Shown here one piece after another: positions 48,307 through 57,800 of a stretch of 64,000 bases of DNA. The notes beneath the pieces were generated by a model that worked only from the letters and a program-made list of their open reading frames with translations, was not told the origin of the DNA and ran no database searches. Where the stretch lies: positions 47,801 to 111,800 of the forward strand of contig NZ_NNBY01000042.1 of assembly GCF_002834235.1 (NCBI RefSeq), read 5' to 3'. A program made the position numbers and the translations under genes. The DNA comes from Ruminococcus bromii (GTDB lineage Bacteria > Bacillota > Clostridia > Oscillospirales > Acutalibacteraceae). Within the stretch, counting starts at the first letter, position 1. Every line of letters starts with the position of its first letter.

Positions 48307-49389
48307 TTATTTTTTGTTGTTCTTCATCAATTCAATAAAACGGTCAAACAAAAATGCTGTATCGTGAGGACCGCCGCAAGCTTCCGGATGGAACTGAACC
48401 GAGAAAGCAGGCATATTTGTGTAGTTTACGCCCTCGCAGGTGTTATCATTGCCGTTCACAAAGCTTACTTTGCCGTTTTCGGGCATACTGTCGCTTACAA
48501 CAGCGTAGCCGTGGTTCTGTGATGTAATGTAAACTCTGCCTGTTTCAACCTCTTTTGCAGGCTGGTTTGCACCTCTGTGACCGTACTTGAGCTTTTCTGT
48601 TTTTGCACCCTGTGAAAGTGCAAGGAGCTGATGACCGAGACAGATACCGAAGGTCGGAATCCCGAAGTCACAAAGCTTTTTAAGCTCTGCAATAATCTCT
48701 GTGTTGTCCGAAGGATCTCCCGGTCCGTTTGAAAGCATTACGCCGTCGGGATTCATAGCCTTAATTTCATCCGCTGTTGTGTGGGCGGGAACGACTGTAA
48801 GGTTACAACCTCTCTTAACAAGCTCTCTGCCGATGTTATGCTTTGCGCCAAAATCCATAAGCACAACATTGAGGTCGCCGTTTTCAGCGTCAAAATGCTC
48901 TTTTTCTTTTATAGTAGTGCTTTCAACAGCCTCTGTAATAACATAGTTCTTAATCTCGTCAAGTTCTTCCTTTGTTACATCGGGAGAATAGGAGATTTTG
49001 CAGTTCAGAACACCGTATTCACGCACAATTCTTGTGAGCGCACGGGTGTCAATTCCGTAAATGCCAGGAATTCCCGACTCTTTTAAAAAGGTGTCAAGAT
49101 CACCCTCACAACGGAAGTTTGAAGGAACTTGGCACCATTCTCGTACAATATAACCTTTCAGTGACGGAGAGTCACTCTCAAAATCGGCAGGGATAACACC
49201 ATAGTTGCCGATTAAAGGGAATGTCTGAATAACCACCTGACCGTAATAGCTGGGGTCGGTGAGTGTTTCAAGATAACCTGTCATTGCTGTAGTAAAAACA
49301 AGTTCTCCCGTAGTTTCTTTTTCGGCACCAAACGCCTTGCCCTCAAAAACTGTTCCGTTTTCAAGGATTAAGTATGCCGCACGGCTCAT
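48307..49389 (-). CDS. carA: Carbamoyl-phosphate synthase small chain
   Basis: Glutamine amidotransferase subunit feeding ammonia to CarB. 360 aa. N-terminal small-chain domain (AYLILENGTVFEGKAFG, TAMTGYLETLTDPSY, IPGIYGIDTRALTRIVRE), class I amidotransferase with FGICLGHQLLALSQGAKT (Cys about 240) and FSVQFHPEA. AAAGGAATG precedes the ATG. It follows the ANTAR regulator by 39 bases on the same strand with no terminator between. Confidence 0.96.
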   Translation of the reverse strand: MSRAAYLILENGTVFEGKAFGAEKETTGELVFTTAMTGYLETLTDPSYYGQVVIQTFPLIGNYGVIPADFESDSPSLKGYIVREWCQVPSNFRCEGDLDTFLKESGIPGIYGIDTRALTRIVREYGVLNCKISYSPDVTKEELDEIKNYVITEAVESTTIKEKEHFDAENGDLNVVLMDFGAKHNIGRELVKRGCNLTVVPAHTTADEIKAMNPDGVMLSNGPGDPSDNTEIIAELKKLCDFGIPTFGICLGHQLLALSQGAKTEKLKYGHRGANQPAKEVETGRVYITSQNHGYAVVSDSMPENGKVSFVNGNDNTCEGVNYTNMPAFSVQFHPEACGGPHDTAFLFDRFIELMKNNKK

Positions 49390-49428
49390 AAAAACACATT
49401 CCTTTCAATAAACTAAAAAAAATTGCAG

Positions 49429-50025
49429 TCAGTTCTCATATGTTCTGATAACCTGCTTTGCAACCTCAAGCTTGCTTGTTCTGAGATCCATAGCCTGTTT
49501 TTCAAGATAGCGATGCGCCTGATCTTCGGACATATTAAGGCAGGTAATAAGCAGGAACTTTGCTCTGTTTATTATCTTCATATCCGCAACCATATGCTTG
49601 AGCTTTTCATTTTCCTCAATCACACGGAACATACGCATCTTAAAACATTCCGTAAACTGCAAAAAGTGGTGAAACAGGTGCTTGTTTACGGGCTTTGCAA
49701 TAACAAGGACACCGTGCTCCGTAAGTGCGTCGTTCACATAATCCGCATTACGCTGCGGAACGATAATCACAACACTTGAACGGGTTGTTCCGGCAAAGTA
49801 CTTTGAAAGCTCAATGCCGTTTTCCTTTTCAAGCGGTGCATTGACGCAGATGAGGTCAAAAATCTCACCCTTTGCAAGCTCCTTAGCCTCCTGTGAGGTT
49901 TGGCAGACGGAAATCTCCGTATAGCCTTCGCTTCCGAGCAATTGTGACAAAGAAACGGCACTCTGTTCAGAGTGTGAAATCAACAAAGCATTTTTCAAGA
50001 ACCTCACCACCGCATATTGTTTCAT
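49429..50025 (-). CDS. ANTAR-domain RNA-binding antitermination regulator
   Basis: 198 aa. N-terminal receiver-like domain (ALLISHSEQSAVSLSQLL, FDLICVNAPLEKENGIELS, VLVIAKPVN) and C-terminal ANTAR three-helix RNA-binding domain (NRAKFLLITCLNMSEDQAHRYLEKQAMD, core FLLITCLNMSEDQAHRYL). The phospho-acceptor Asp is replaced by Asn (ICVNAPL) and the acidic pair at the N-terminus is missing, so it is a pseudo-receiver. ANTAR proteins next to glutamine synthetase genes (NitR of Clostridium, NasT) control nitrogen genes by antitermination; the attenuators before glnN and amt are likely targets. Start: a TTG at 49998 (MKNALLIS, GGTGAGG upstream) may be truer than the ATG at 50025. Confidence 0.9.
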   Translation of the reverse strand: MKQYAVVRFLKNALLISHSEQSAVSLSQLLGSEGYTEISVCQTSQEAKELAKGEIFDLICVNAPLEKENGIELSKYFAGTTRSSVVIIVPQRNADYVNDALTEHGVLVIAKPVNKHLFHHFLQFTECFKMRMFRVIEENEKLKHMVADMKIINRAKFLLITCLNMSEDQAHRYLEKQAMDLRTSKLEVAKQVIRTYEN

Positions 50026-50345
50026 TCATCTTATTATTTTACAAGATTAACCCCTATTGTTATTTACTTAAAGGAATTATGACAATATTTTTTACAATTT
50101 TGTAAAAACATTTTCATTGCAAATTTGTTTTACACTTTTCAACATTTTTCGGGCTTTACAACAAATTGTCTTTTCATTATTATTTATGGTTTTAAGCTGT
50201 ATAATTCAAATATCCTTCATAGTGTAAACTTTGATTTTTGACACTATATATAGTATAGAGCCAAAACACCCCGAACAGCTATTGCCGTTCGGGGCGTCTC
50301 GGTTTATGTGAATTAAAAAGGATAGGTTAATTAAGCTATTGGGGA
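50026..50345. other. Gap between amt and the ANTAR gene
   Basis: 320 AT-rich bases. It holds the amt terminator (50264-50294) and an AGTGT/ACACT pair around 50220-50244. I could not identify a convincing promoter for the ANTAR gene; GAATTATACAG on the minus strand (near 50200) may be a -10. Confidence 0.4.
50264..50294 (-). terminator. Terminator of amt
   Basis: CCCCGAAC (50269-50276) pairs with GTTCGGGG (50287-50294); GTGTTTTGG follows on the minus strand. Confidence 0.8.
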
Positions 50346-52046
50346 TTATTCAACATCCTGCATAGCGTCGTAGCCTGTTTCGCCTGTTCTAACCTTAACA
50401 ACATCTTCAACATCATAGATAAAGATTTTGCCGTCACCGATGTGACCTGTGTAAAGTGCCTTAACAGCCGCATCAACAACTGCCTTTACAGGAACCTTGC
50501 AAACTACGATTTCAACCTTCATCTTAGGAAGGAGGTTACTTTCAATAGCAACACCACGGTAATACTCTGCTTTACCCTTCTGAGCACCGCAGCCGAGTAC
50601 CTGAGATACTGTCATACCTGTGATGCCGAGCTTATCCATTTCTTCTTTAAGAGCTTCAAGCTTTGACTGCTTGAGAAGAATGTCAATCTTAGTAATCTTT
50701 GTGCCGTCGGTAGCCATATCATATTTGCCTGCAAGCTGAACGGGAACTGCCTGAGTTACAGGAACATTGCTGTCAACATCAAATGTTTCATCAAGTGAAG
50801 CTGTACCGACACCGATTGGCATAAAGTCTGCATATGCGCTGATAAGACCGTGCTCGCAGATATCGAGGCCCTTCATTTCTTCGTCCTTTGTAACACGAAG
50901 ACCTACTGTCTTTTTGATGATTGTGAATACGATAATCATGCAAACAACTGTCCAAGCTACGATTGTAACAATACCGAGAGCCTGCTTACCAAGCTGAGCA
51001 AAACCACCGCCGTAGAAAAGACCCGTGACACCGTTCTGACCGTTACCTGTTGCGAAAAGACCTACTGCAAGGCCGCCCCACATACCGTTTACGCCGTGTA
51101 CCGAGAATGCGCCGACAGGATCATCTATTTTAAGCTTGATATCAACAAATTCAACTGCTACTACGATGAGGATACCTGAAACGATACCGATAACTGCTGC
51201 GCCGATTGCATCAACATCTGCACAACCTGCCGTGATTGCTACAAGACCTGCAAGTGATGCGTTAAGGCACATTGAAACATCAGGCTTGCCGTTCTTGATC
51301 CATGTAAAGAGCATAGTTGTTACTGTTGCAACTGCCGGAGCAATTGTTGTTGTAAGAAGAATCTGACCGAGACGGGCGCCGTCTTCAGCAGCGGCACCGT
51401 TAAAGCCGTACCATGCAAACCAAAGAATGAATACACCGAGAGCACCGAGTGTGATGCTGTGACCGGGGATAGCGTTTACCTTGCCGTTCTTGCCGTATTT
51501 ACCGATACGGGGTCCGAGAATGATTGCGCCGACAAGTGCCGAGATACCGCCGACCATATGAATTACTATTGAACCTGCAAAGTCGATACAGCCGAGCTGT
51601 GCAAGCCAACCCTGACCGTTCCAAACCCAACCTGCTTCAATCGGGTAAACAACGAGTGAAATAATTGCGCTGTAAACACAGTATGCCGAGAATTTTGTAC
51701 GCTCTGCCATAGCACCTGAAACGATAGTAGCTGCTGTAGCACAGAATACAAGCTGGAATACGAATGAGTTCCAATCAAAGTTCATCCAGTCTGTGAACAT
51801 ATTGAGGTTGGGAACACCGATGAATCCTGCAACATAGTCCTCAGACATCATAAGTCCGAAGCCTAACAGGCTGAATACAACCGTACCGATACAAAAGTCC
51901 ATCAGGTTTTTCATAATGATGTTACCTGCGTTTTTAGCTCTTGTAAAACCGGTTTCAACCATTGCGAATCCGCACTGCATAAAGAACACGAGTAATGCGC
52001 CGATCATAAACCAGACGCCTGTGCCTCCGTAAATTAGTTCTGCCAT
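50346..52046 (-). CDS. amt: Ammonium transporter fused to a C-terminal PII (GlnB/GlnK) domain
   Basis: 566 aa. Residues 1 to about 430 are an Amt channel with around eleven membrane helices: VWFMIGALLVFFMQCGFAMVE, FWNSFVFQLVFCATAATIVSG, GSIVIHMVGGISALVGA (pore His), HSITLGALGVFILWFAWYGFNGA (trimmed), FSVHGVNGMWGGLAVGLFA. From about residue 449 there is a full PII domain (TKIDILLKQSKLEALKEEM, GCGAQKGKAEYYRG with the T-loop Tyr, IGDGKIFIYDVEDVVKVRTGE). A free PII protein normally plugs the channel; here the regulator is built in. The start MAELIYGG is taken because AAGGAGAG precedes it; the frame goes 21 codons up into the terminator. Confidence 0.95.
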   Translation of the reverse strand: MAELIYGGTGVWFMIGALLVFFMQCGFAMVETGFTRAKNAGNIIMKNLMDFCIGTVVFSLLGFGLMMSEDYVAGFIGVPNLNMFTDWMNFDWNSFVFQLVFCATAATIVSGAMAERTKFSAYCVYSAIISLVVYPIEAGWVWNGQGWLAQLGCIDFAGSIVIHMVGGISALVGAIILGPRIGKYGKNGKVNAIPGHSITLGALGVFILWFAWYGFNGAAAEDGARLGQILLTTTIAPAVATVTTMLFTWIKNGKPDVSMCLNASLAGLVAITAGCADVDAIGAAVIGIVSGILIVVAVEFVDIKLKIDDPVGAFSVHGVNGMWGGLAVGLFATGNGQNGVTGLFYGGGFAQLGKQALGIVTIVAWTVVCMIIVFTIIKKTVGLRVTKDEEMKGLDICEHGLISAYADFMPIGVGTASLDETFDVDSNVPVTQAVPVQLAGKYDMATDGTKITKIDILLKQSKLEALKEEMDKLGITGMTVSQVLGCGAQKGKAEYYRGVAIESNLLPKMKVEIVVCKVPVKAVVDAAVKALYTGHIGDGKIFIYDVEDVVKVRTGETGYDAMQDVE

Positions 52047-52069
52047 ATAAATCTCTCCTTTTATCAAAA

Positions 52070-52124
52070 TAACAAAAACGGCGTGGAGTTGACAGTTTAA
52101 TTCTGTCAATCACACGCCGTTGTG
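52070..52124 (-). promoter_or_regulatory. Terminator/antiterminator (ANTAR-type attenuator) before amt
   Basis: Minus strand: terminator arms ACGGCGTG (52120-52113) and CACGCCGT (52085-52078) with an inner stem TTGACAG/CTGTCAA and a following TTTTGTT. Alternative hairpin: CACA-ACGGCG-TGTG (52124-52111), a four-pair stem with a hexaloop having A at 1 and G at 4. The hexaloop and 3' stem use the terminator's 5' arm, so the two exclude each other. This is the layout of ANTAR targets. Confidence 0.7.
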
Positions 52125-52189
52125 TTACCTGTTATACAATATAAATAATGTTATTTAGTATAAATAGAGGTTCTATCAATCACACACCG
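52101..52189. repeat. Two 19-bp near-copies at the glnN end and amt attenuator
   Basis: TTCTGTCAATCACACGCCG (52101-52119) and TTCTATCAATCACACACCG (52171-52189) match at 17 of 19 positions, 70 bases apart. The second copy spans the glnN stop codon. Confidence 0.6.
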
Positions 52190-54273
52190 AAAAGAAGTTC
52201 GCCGTATGAAGGATAAGGCCAGTATTCCGAAGCTGTTTCTGTTTCCATTGCGTCACCGACAGCTCTGAGTTCCTGCATAAGTGCAAATACTGTTTCTCTG
52301 TAGTACTTAGCATACTTGAGGTTATCATCGCTGTAGTCGCTTGCCTTGATAACAGCCTCTTCAAGCTCTGCAGTTTTCTTTGAGAAACATACAAGTTTGT
52401 TTGAAAGGCTTGTAATAAGGTCTTCCTCAACGCTTGTAGGAATAGCGTCTGAAAGTGCCTTCTTGGCAAGTGCTGTATCCGTAAGATCTCTTACATATGA
52501 TGTAACGGCAGGAAGAATGTTCTTCTTAGCCATATCAATCATTGTGAGAGCCTCAATGTTAATCTGCTTAGAATAGCTTTCAAGCTCAATTTCATATCTT
52601 GCACGGATTTCGTCTGCCGAACAAATCTTATTCTTAACAAAGAGGTCAACATTCTTCTTATCAAGGAAGTGTTCCATTGCGTCAGGAAGTGACTTGAGGT
52701 TAAGAAGTCCTCTTCTTTCAGCTTCTTCAACCCACTCGGGAGCGTAGTTGTTGCCGTTGAAGATAATGTTCTGATGCTCTGTGAATACTTTCTTAACAAG
52801 AGCCTTGATAGCTGCGTCCATATCATCCGCATCTTTAAGCTCATCGTAGAACTCTGAAAGTTCTTCGGCTACCATAGTGTTGAGCATATAGTTAGGACAG
52901 GCAATGTTAAGTGAAGAACCAAGTGCTCTGAATTCAAACTTGTTACCTGTGAATGCAAAAGGTGATGTACGGTTACGATCCGATGTGTCCTTCATAAAGT
53001 CAGGAAGAACATCAACGCCTGTTCTCATCTTCTGCTTACCCTTGCTTACATATTCTCTGTCATTGATGATTGAATCAACGAGTTCGCCGAGGTCATCACC
53101 GAGATACATTGAAATGATTGCAGGCGGTGCTTCGTTAGCGCCGAGACGGTGGTCGTTACCTGCCGATGCAACCGTGATTCTGAGAAGATCCTGATACTCG
53201 TGAACAGCCTTTACAACTGCTGCAAGGAAAAGCTGGAACTGAAGGTTGTTTTCAGGAGTCTTGCCGGGCTCAAGAAGGTTTTCGCCTGTGTTGGTTGAAA
53301 TTGACCAGTTGTTGTGCTTACCGGAACCGTTAACACCTGCGAACGGCTTTTCGTGAAGAAGACAAACAAGACCGTGTCTTTCGGCAACCTTCTTCATAAC
53401 TTCCATTGTAAGCTCGTTGTGGTCGGTTGCAATGTTTGTTGTTGTGAAGATAGGAGCAAGCTCGTGCTGTGAAGGAGCAACTTCGTTATGCTTTGTCTTT
53501 GCAAGGATACCGAGTTTCCAGAGTTCCTCGTCAAGGTCTTTCATATAAGCAGCAACTCTTGTCTTGATTGCACCGAAGTAATGGTCGTCAAGTTCCTGTC
53601 CTTTAGGAGCTTTTGCACCGAAAAGTGTTCTGCCTGTATAAATAAGATCCTCTCTCTGGTCGTAAGCGTCCTTATCAATAAGGAAGTATTCCTGCTCCGG
53701 ACCTACTGTTGTTGTAACTCTTGTAACATTTTCTTTGCCGAGAAGATGAAGAATCTTTACAGCCTCTGTATTTATTCTCTCCATTGAACGAAGAAGAGGA
53801 GTTTTCTTATCGAGAACCTCGCCTGTATAAGAACAGAATGCTGTAGGAATGTAAAGTGTTCCGTCCTTAACGAATGCATATGATGTCGGATCCCATGTTG
53901 TATAGCCTCTTGCCTCGAATGTGGCACGAATACCGCCGCTTGGGAAAGAAGAAGCATCAGGCTCGCCCTTTACAAGCTCTTTACCTGAGAACTCCATGAT
54001 AACCTGACCTTCACCGTTCGGTGCGATAAAGCTGTCATGCTTTTCGGCTGTGATACCTGTCATCGGCTGGAACCAGTGTGTGTAGTGGGTACAGCCCATT
54101 TCAACTGCCCAGTCCTTCATAGCAGCCGCAACAACATTTGCAACGCTGAGGTCAAGCGGTTCACCGTTCTGGATTGTCTTTTTCAAAGCCTTGTAAGTTG
54201 ACTTTGGAAGTCTTTCCTGCATCTTCTGGTCATTAAATACCATGCTGCCAAAAATTTCGGGAACTTTTGCCAT
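52180..54273 (-). CDS. glnN: Glutamine synthetase type III
   Basis: Makes glutamine from glutamate and ammonium. 697 aa, the size of GSIII (GlnN) rather than GSI (about 445). Conserved parts: [12 protein letters not shown] at the N-terminus, [70 protein letters not shown] (core [12 protein letters not shown]), and [27 protein letters not shown] precedes the ATG. Preceded by an attenuator (54336-54380) and followed by another one in front of amt. Confidence 0.96.
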   Translation of the reverse strand: MAKVPEIFGSMVFNDQKMQERLPKSTYKALKKTIQNGEPLDLSVANVVAAAMKDWAVEMGCTHYTHWFQPMTGITAEKHDSFIAPNGEGQVIMEFSGKELVKGEPDASSFPSGGIRATFEARGYTTWDPTSYAFVKDGTLYIPTAFCSYTGEVLDKKTPLLRSMERINTEAVKILHLLGKENVTRVTTTVGPEQEYFLIDKDAYDQREDLIYTGRTLFGAKAPKGQELDDHYFGAIKTRVAAYMKDLDEELWKLGILAKTKHNEVAPSQHELAPIFTTTNIATDHNELTMEVMKKVAERHGLVCLLHEKPFAGVNGSGKHNNWSISTNTGENLLEPGKTPENNLQFQLFLAAVVKAVHEYQDLLRITVASAGNDHRLGANEAPPAIISMYLGDDLGELVDSIINDREYVSKGKQKMRTGVDVLPDFMKDTSDRNRTSPFAFTGNKFEFRALGSSLNIACPNYMLNTMVAEELSEFYDELKDADDMDAAIKALVKKVFTEHQNIIFNGNNYAPEWVEEAERRGLLNLKSLPDAMEHFLDKKNVDLFVKNKICSADEIRARYEIELESYSKQINIEALTMIDMAKKNILPAVTSYVRDLTDTALAKKALSDAIPTSVEEDLITSLSNKLVCFSKKTAELEEAVIKASDYSDDNLKYAKYYRETVFALMQELRAVGDAMETETASEYWPYPSYGELLFGV

Positions 54274-54335
54274 TTTAATTCTCTCCTATCCATTTTGAAA
54301 ATAAATTTTAATGGTCTGATTTTTGCTTTATAAAA

Positions 54336-54380
54336 ACAGAAAAGGACACTGTAAGCCTCAGCTCACAGCGCCCTTGCTGT
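54336..54380 (-). promoter_or_regulatory. Terminator/antiterminator (ANTAR-type attenuator) before glnN
   Basis: Minus strand: 13-pair terminator GGGCGCTGTGAGC (54373-54361) with GCTTACAGTGTCC (54356-54344), three of the pairs G-U, then TTTTCTGTTTTT. Alternative hairpin: ACAGC-AAGGGC-GCTGT (54380-54365), a perfect five-pair stem with a hexaloop having A at 1 and G at 4. It shares GGGC and GCTGT with the terminator, so they are mutually exclusive. The leader starts only a few bases before, at about 54387, so only one hexaloop hairpin fits; ANTAR sites usually have two. Confidence 0.75.
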
Positions 54381-54393
54381 CTTTGATGTTGTT

Positions 54394-54422
54394 AGTATAT
54401 TCCACTTTTGCGAATTTGTCAA
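54394..54422 (-). promoter_or_regulatory. Promoter of glnN
   Basis: TTGACA (54417-54422), 17 bases, TATACT (54394-54399) on the minus strand. Expected start about 54387, directly before the attenuator. Confidence 0.82.
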
Positions 54423-54575
54423 TACATTTTTTGAAAAAAGTTTTGAAATTGCAAGTTTTATTAAATTTCCTGCAAAATTAAGCTGAAACACCAATAAGAG
54501 TTGCATATTTTCTACAACAATCACAGTAAAATGAAAGTTTTACCCTTAAAAGTTGCAATTTTCCTCTATTTTCCC

Positions 54576-54605
54576 TTGACAAAGCACAATGTATAGTTAT
54601 ATAAT
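54576..54605 (+). promoter_or_regulatory. Promoter of gltB-gltD
   Basis: TTGACA (54576-54581), 18 bases, TATAAT (54600-54605). Expected start about 54612, some 280 bases before the gltB ATG. Confidence 0.78.
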
Positions 54606-54611
54606 CTAAGT

Positions 54612-54892
54612 GCTGATTTTCCTTAATCAAAGATGACAAGGCATTTCAGAACATCAGCCGACCTGCACATTCACCTTTGCAGGATATAGCACAGGCTGAG
54701 CATAGCGGTTTTACCGCTGAGAAGAGATTGGGCATTTTACAATTACATATATATGATTGATTATTAACCGGCAGAACATTAATTGCCACTTTGAACCGAT
54801 AAGTTTACGAAAGCAAACTTCCTTTTACATATATATGTATATAAAAAGTCCGCTGAATAATTTTTGTGATTAACAGGAAAGGGTGATCATTA
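54612..54892 (+). promoter_or_regulatory. Long structured 5' leader of gltB, possible regulatory RNA
   Basis: No reading frame of note. The first 130 bases are far more GC-rich than the surrounding DNA and form several stems: GCTGAT (54612-54617) with ATCAGC (54653-54658); CAGCC (54655-54659) with GGCTG (54694-54698), enclosing CCTGCA/TGCAGG (54662-54683); and AGCGG/CCGCT (54704-54718). The first two compete for the same bases, which allows switching. A weak hairpin AAGTTT/AAACTT followed by CCTTTT lies at 54801-54827. I cannot match it to a known riboswitch class. Confidence 0.5.
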
Positions 54893-57800
54893 ATGGAACA
54901 GACAGTCAGAGAGAACAACAAGACTCTGTATTCTCCGAAGTTTGAACATGATAACTGCGGTATCGGAGCTGTTGTTAATATTAAGGGTATCAAGTCACAC
55001 GACACCGTGGCAAACGCTCTGACAATTGTTGAAACTCTCGAACACAGAGCAGGTAAGGATGCCGAAGGAAAAACAGGTGACGGCGTAGGTATTCTTCTCC
55101 AGATTTCACACAAATTTTTTAAGAAGGCAGCTGCTGAAATCGGCATTAAGCTCGGTTCCGAAAGAGATTACGCTGTAGGTATGTTCTTCTTCCCTCAGAA
55201 TGAGCTTGCAAGAAATCAGGCAAAGAAGATGTTTGAAATCATTGCAGAAAAAGAAGGTCTTACGGTTCTCGGCTGGAGAAATGTTCCGTCAAAGCCCGAG
55301 GTACTCGGTCACAGAGCTGTTGAATGCATGCCTGCAATTATGCAGTGCTTTATCAAAAGACCTCACGGTGTAAAAAGAGGTCTCCCGTTCGACAGAAAGC
55401 TATATGTTGCAAGAAGAGTTTTTGAACAGAGTAATGAAGACACATATGTAGTTTCGCTTTCAAGCAGAACTATTGTATATAAAGGTATGTTCCTTGTCGG
55501 CGATCTCCGTAACTTCTTCCTTGATCTTCAGGACGAGGATTACGAGTCTGCAATCGCTATGGTTCACTCCCGTTTTTCAACCAACACAAATCCAAGCTGG
55601 CAGAGAGCCCATCCTAACAGAATGATTGTTCACAACGGTGAAATCAACACAATCAGAGGCAACGCTGACAAGATGCTTGCCCGTGAGGAAACAATGCGTT
55701 CGGAGCATCTCAAGGGCGACCTTGACAAGGTTATTCCTGTTGTAAACACAGAGGGTTCAGACTCTGCAATGCTTGATAACACACTTGAATTTCTCGTAAT
55801 GAGCGGTATGGAGCTTCCTCTTGCCGTTATGATTACAATTCCGGAGCCGTGGGATAATAACGGCACAATGAGCCAGAAGAGAAAGGACTTCTATCAGTAT
55901 TATGCAACAATGATGGAGCCGTGGGACGGTCCTGCGTCAATCCTTTTCTCTGACGGCGACATTATGGGTGCGGTTCTTGACCGTAACGGTCTGCGTCCGT
56001 CAAGATATTACATCACGGATGACGGCAACCTCATTCTTTCATCGGAAGTCGGCGCACTTCCTATTGATCCCGCAAAGATTGTTACAAAGGAAAGACTTCG
56101 CCCGGGCAAAATGCTCCTTGTCGATACGGTTCAGGGCAGACTCATTGATGACGATGAACTCAAAGAGTATTATGCGTCAAAACAGCCTTACGGCGAATGG
56201 CTCGACAGTAATCTTGTTTGTCTTAAAGACCTCAAAATTCCTAATATGAAGGTTGAGGAGCATTCATATAAAGAAAGGCAAAAACTCCAGAAGGCTTTCG
56301 GATATACCTACGAAGATGTTATGACATCAATTCTTCCTATGGCAAAGAACGGCACAGAGTCAATTGCCGCAATGGGTACAGACAGTCCGCTTGCAGTTCT
56401 TTCAAAAGAACCGCAGCCGCTTTTCAACTACTTCAAACAGCTCTTTGCACAGGTTACAAACCCGCCGATTGACGCAATCCGTGAGGAAGTTGTAACATCA
56501 ACAACAATTTATATCGGTGAGGACGGCAACATCCTTGAGGAGCGTCCCGAAAACTGCAAGGTTATGAAGATTCACAACCCGATTCTTACATCAACCGATA
56601 TTCTCAAAATCAAGAATATGCACATTCCGGGCTTTAAGGTTGCGGTTATCCCGATTCTCTACTACAAGAACACAAGACTTTCAAAGGCTGTTAAGCGACT
56701 TTTCATTGAAGCTGACAAGGCTTACAATGACGGTGCAAATATTCTTATCCTCTCCGACAGAGGAGTTGACGAAAACCATCTTGCAATTCCGTCACTTCTT
56801 GCAGTATCCGCTCTTCATCAGCACCTTGTTGCAACAAAGAAGAGAACTTCACTTGCAATGATACTTGAAAGCGGTGAGCCGAGAGAAGTTCATCATTTTG
56901 CAACACTTCTCGGCTACGGTGCAAGTGCAATCAACCCGTATCTTGCTCAGGAAACAATTCACGAGCTTATCGGTGATGACCTTCTTGACAAGGACTACTA
57001 CGCAGCAGTTGACGATTACAACAGCGCAGTTCTCCACGGCATCGTAAAGATTGCGTCAAAAATGGGTATTTCAACAATCCAGTCATATCATGGCTCACAG
57101 ATTTTTGAGGCTATCGGTATCGGCAAGGATGTTATTGACGAATACTTCACAGGCACAGTCAGCAGAATCGGCGGTATCACAATCAAGGATATCGAAAAGA
57201 ATGTTGACAAACTTCACACAGCGGCATTTGATCCGCTTGACCTCGGTGTAAGCGATGAGCTTGAATCCCGTGGTTCACACAAGTTCAGAAGCGGCAAAGA
57301 GGAACACCTCTACAATCCGCAGACTATATATATGCTCCAGCAGGCAACAAGAACAGGCGACTATGAGCTTTACAAAAAGTATTCTCATATGATTTCCGAA
57401 GAAATGGATCCTGTAAACATCAGAGGTCTTTTCGACTTCAACTTTGCAGAAACTCCTGTTCCGCTTGATGAGGTTGAAAGCGTTGATTCAATCGTAAAGC
57501 GTTTCAAGACAGGCGCTATGTCCTACGGTTCAATCTCACAGGAGGCTCACGAAACACTTGCGATTGCAATGAATCAGCTTCACGGCAAGTCAAACTCCGG
57601 TGAGGGCGGCGAAAGCCTTGAACGACTTCTCACAAAAGGACAGAAGGTTGACAGATGTTCTGCAATCAAGCAGGTTGCGTCAGGTCGTTTCGGTGTTACA
57701 TCAAGATACCTTACATCTGCAAACGAAATTCAGATTAAAATGGCTCAGGGTGCAAAGCCGGGCGAAGGCGGACATCTTCCGGGCAAAAAGGTTTATCCCT

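Noticed and set aside
48277..48522. Plus-strand 81-aa frame opposite the carA end
   Set aside because: Antisense shadow with no supporting signals.
54336..54380. T-box or glutamine riboswitch before glnN
   Set aside because: The leader is only about 45 bases up to the terminator, too short for a T-box or a known glutamine aptamer; ANTAR-type control explains it better.
54612..54740. SRP RNA, 6S RNA or tmRNA gene before gltB
   Set aside because: I looked for the conserved GGAAG/GCAG tetraloop region of SRP RNA, a 6S central bubble and a tag frame; none is present.
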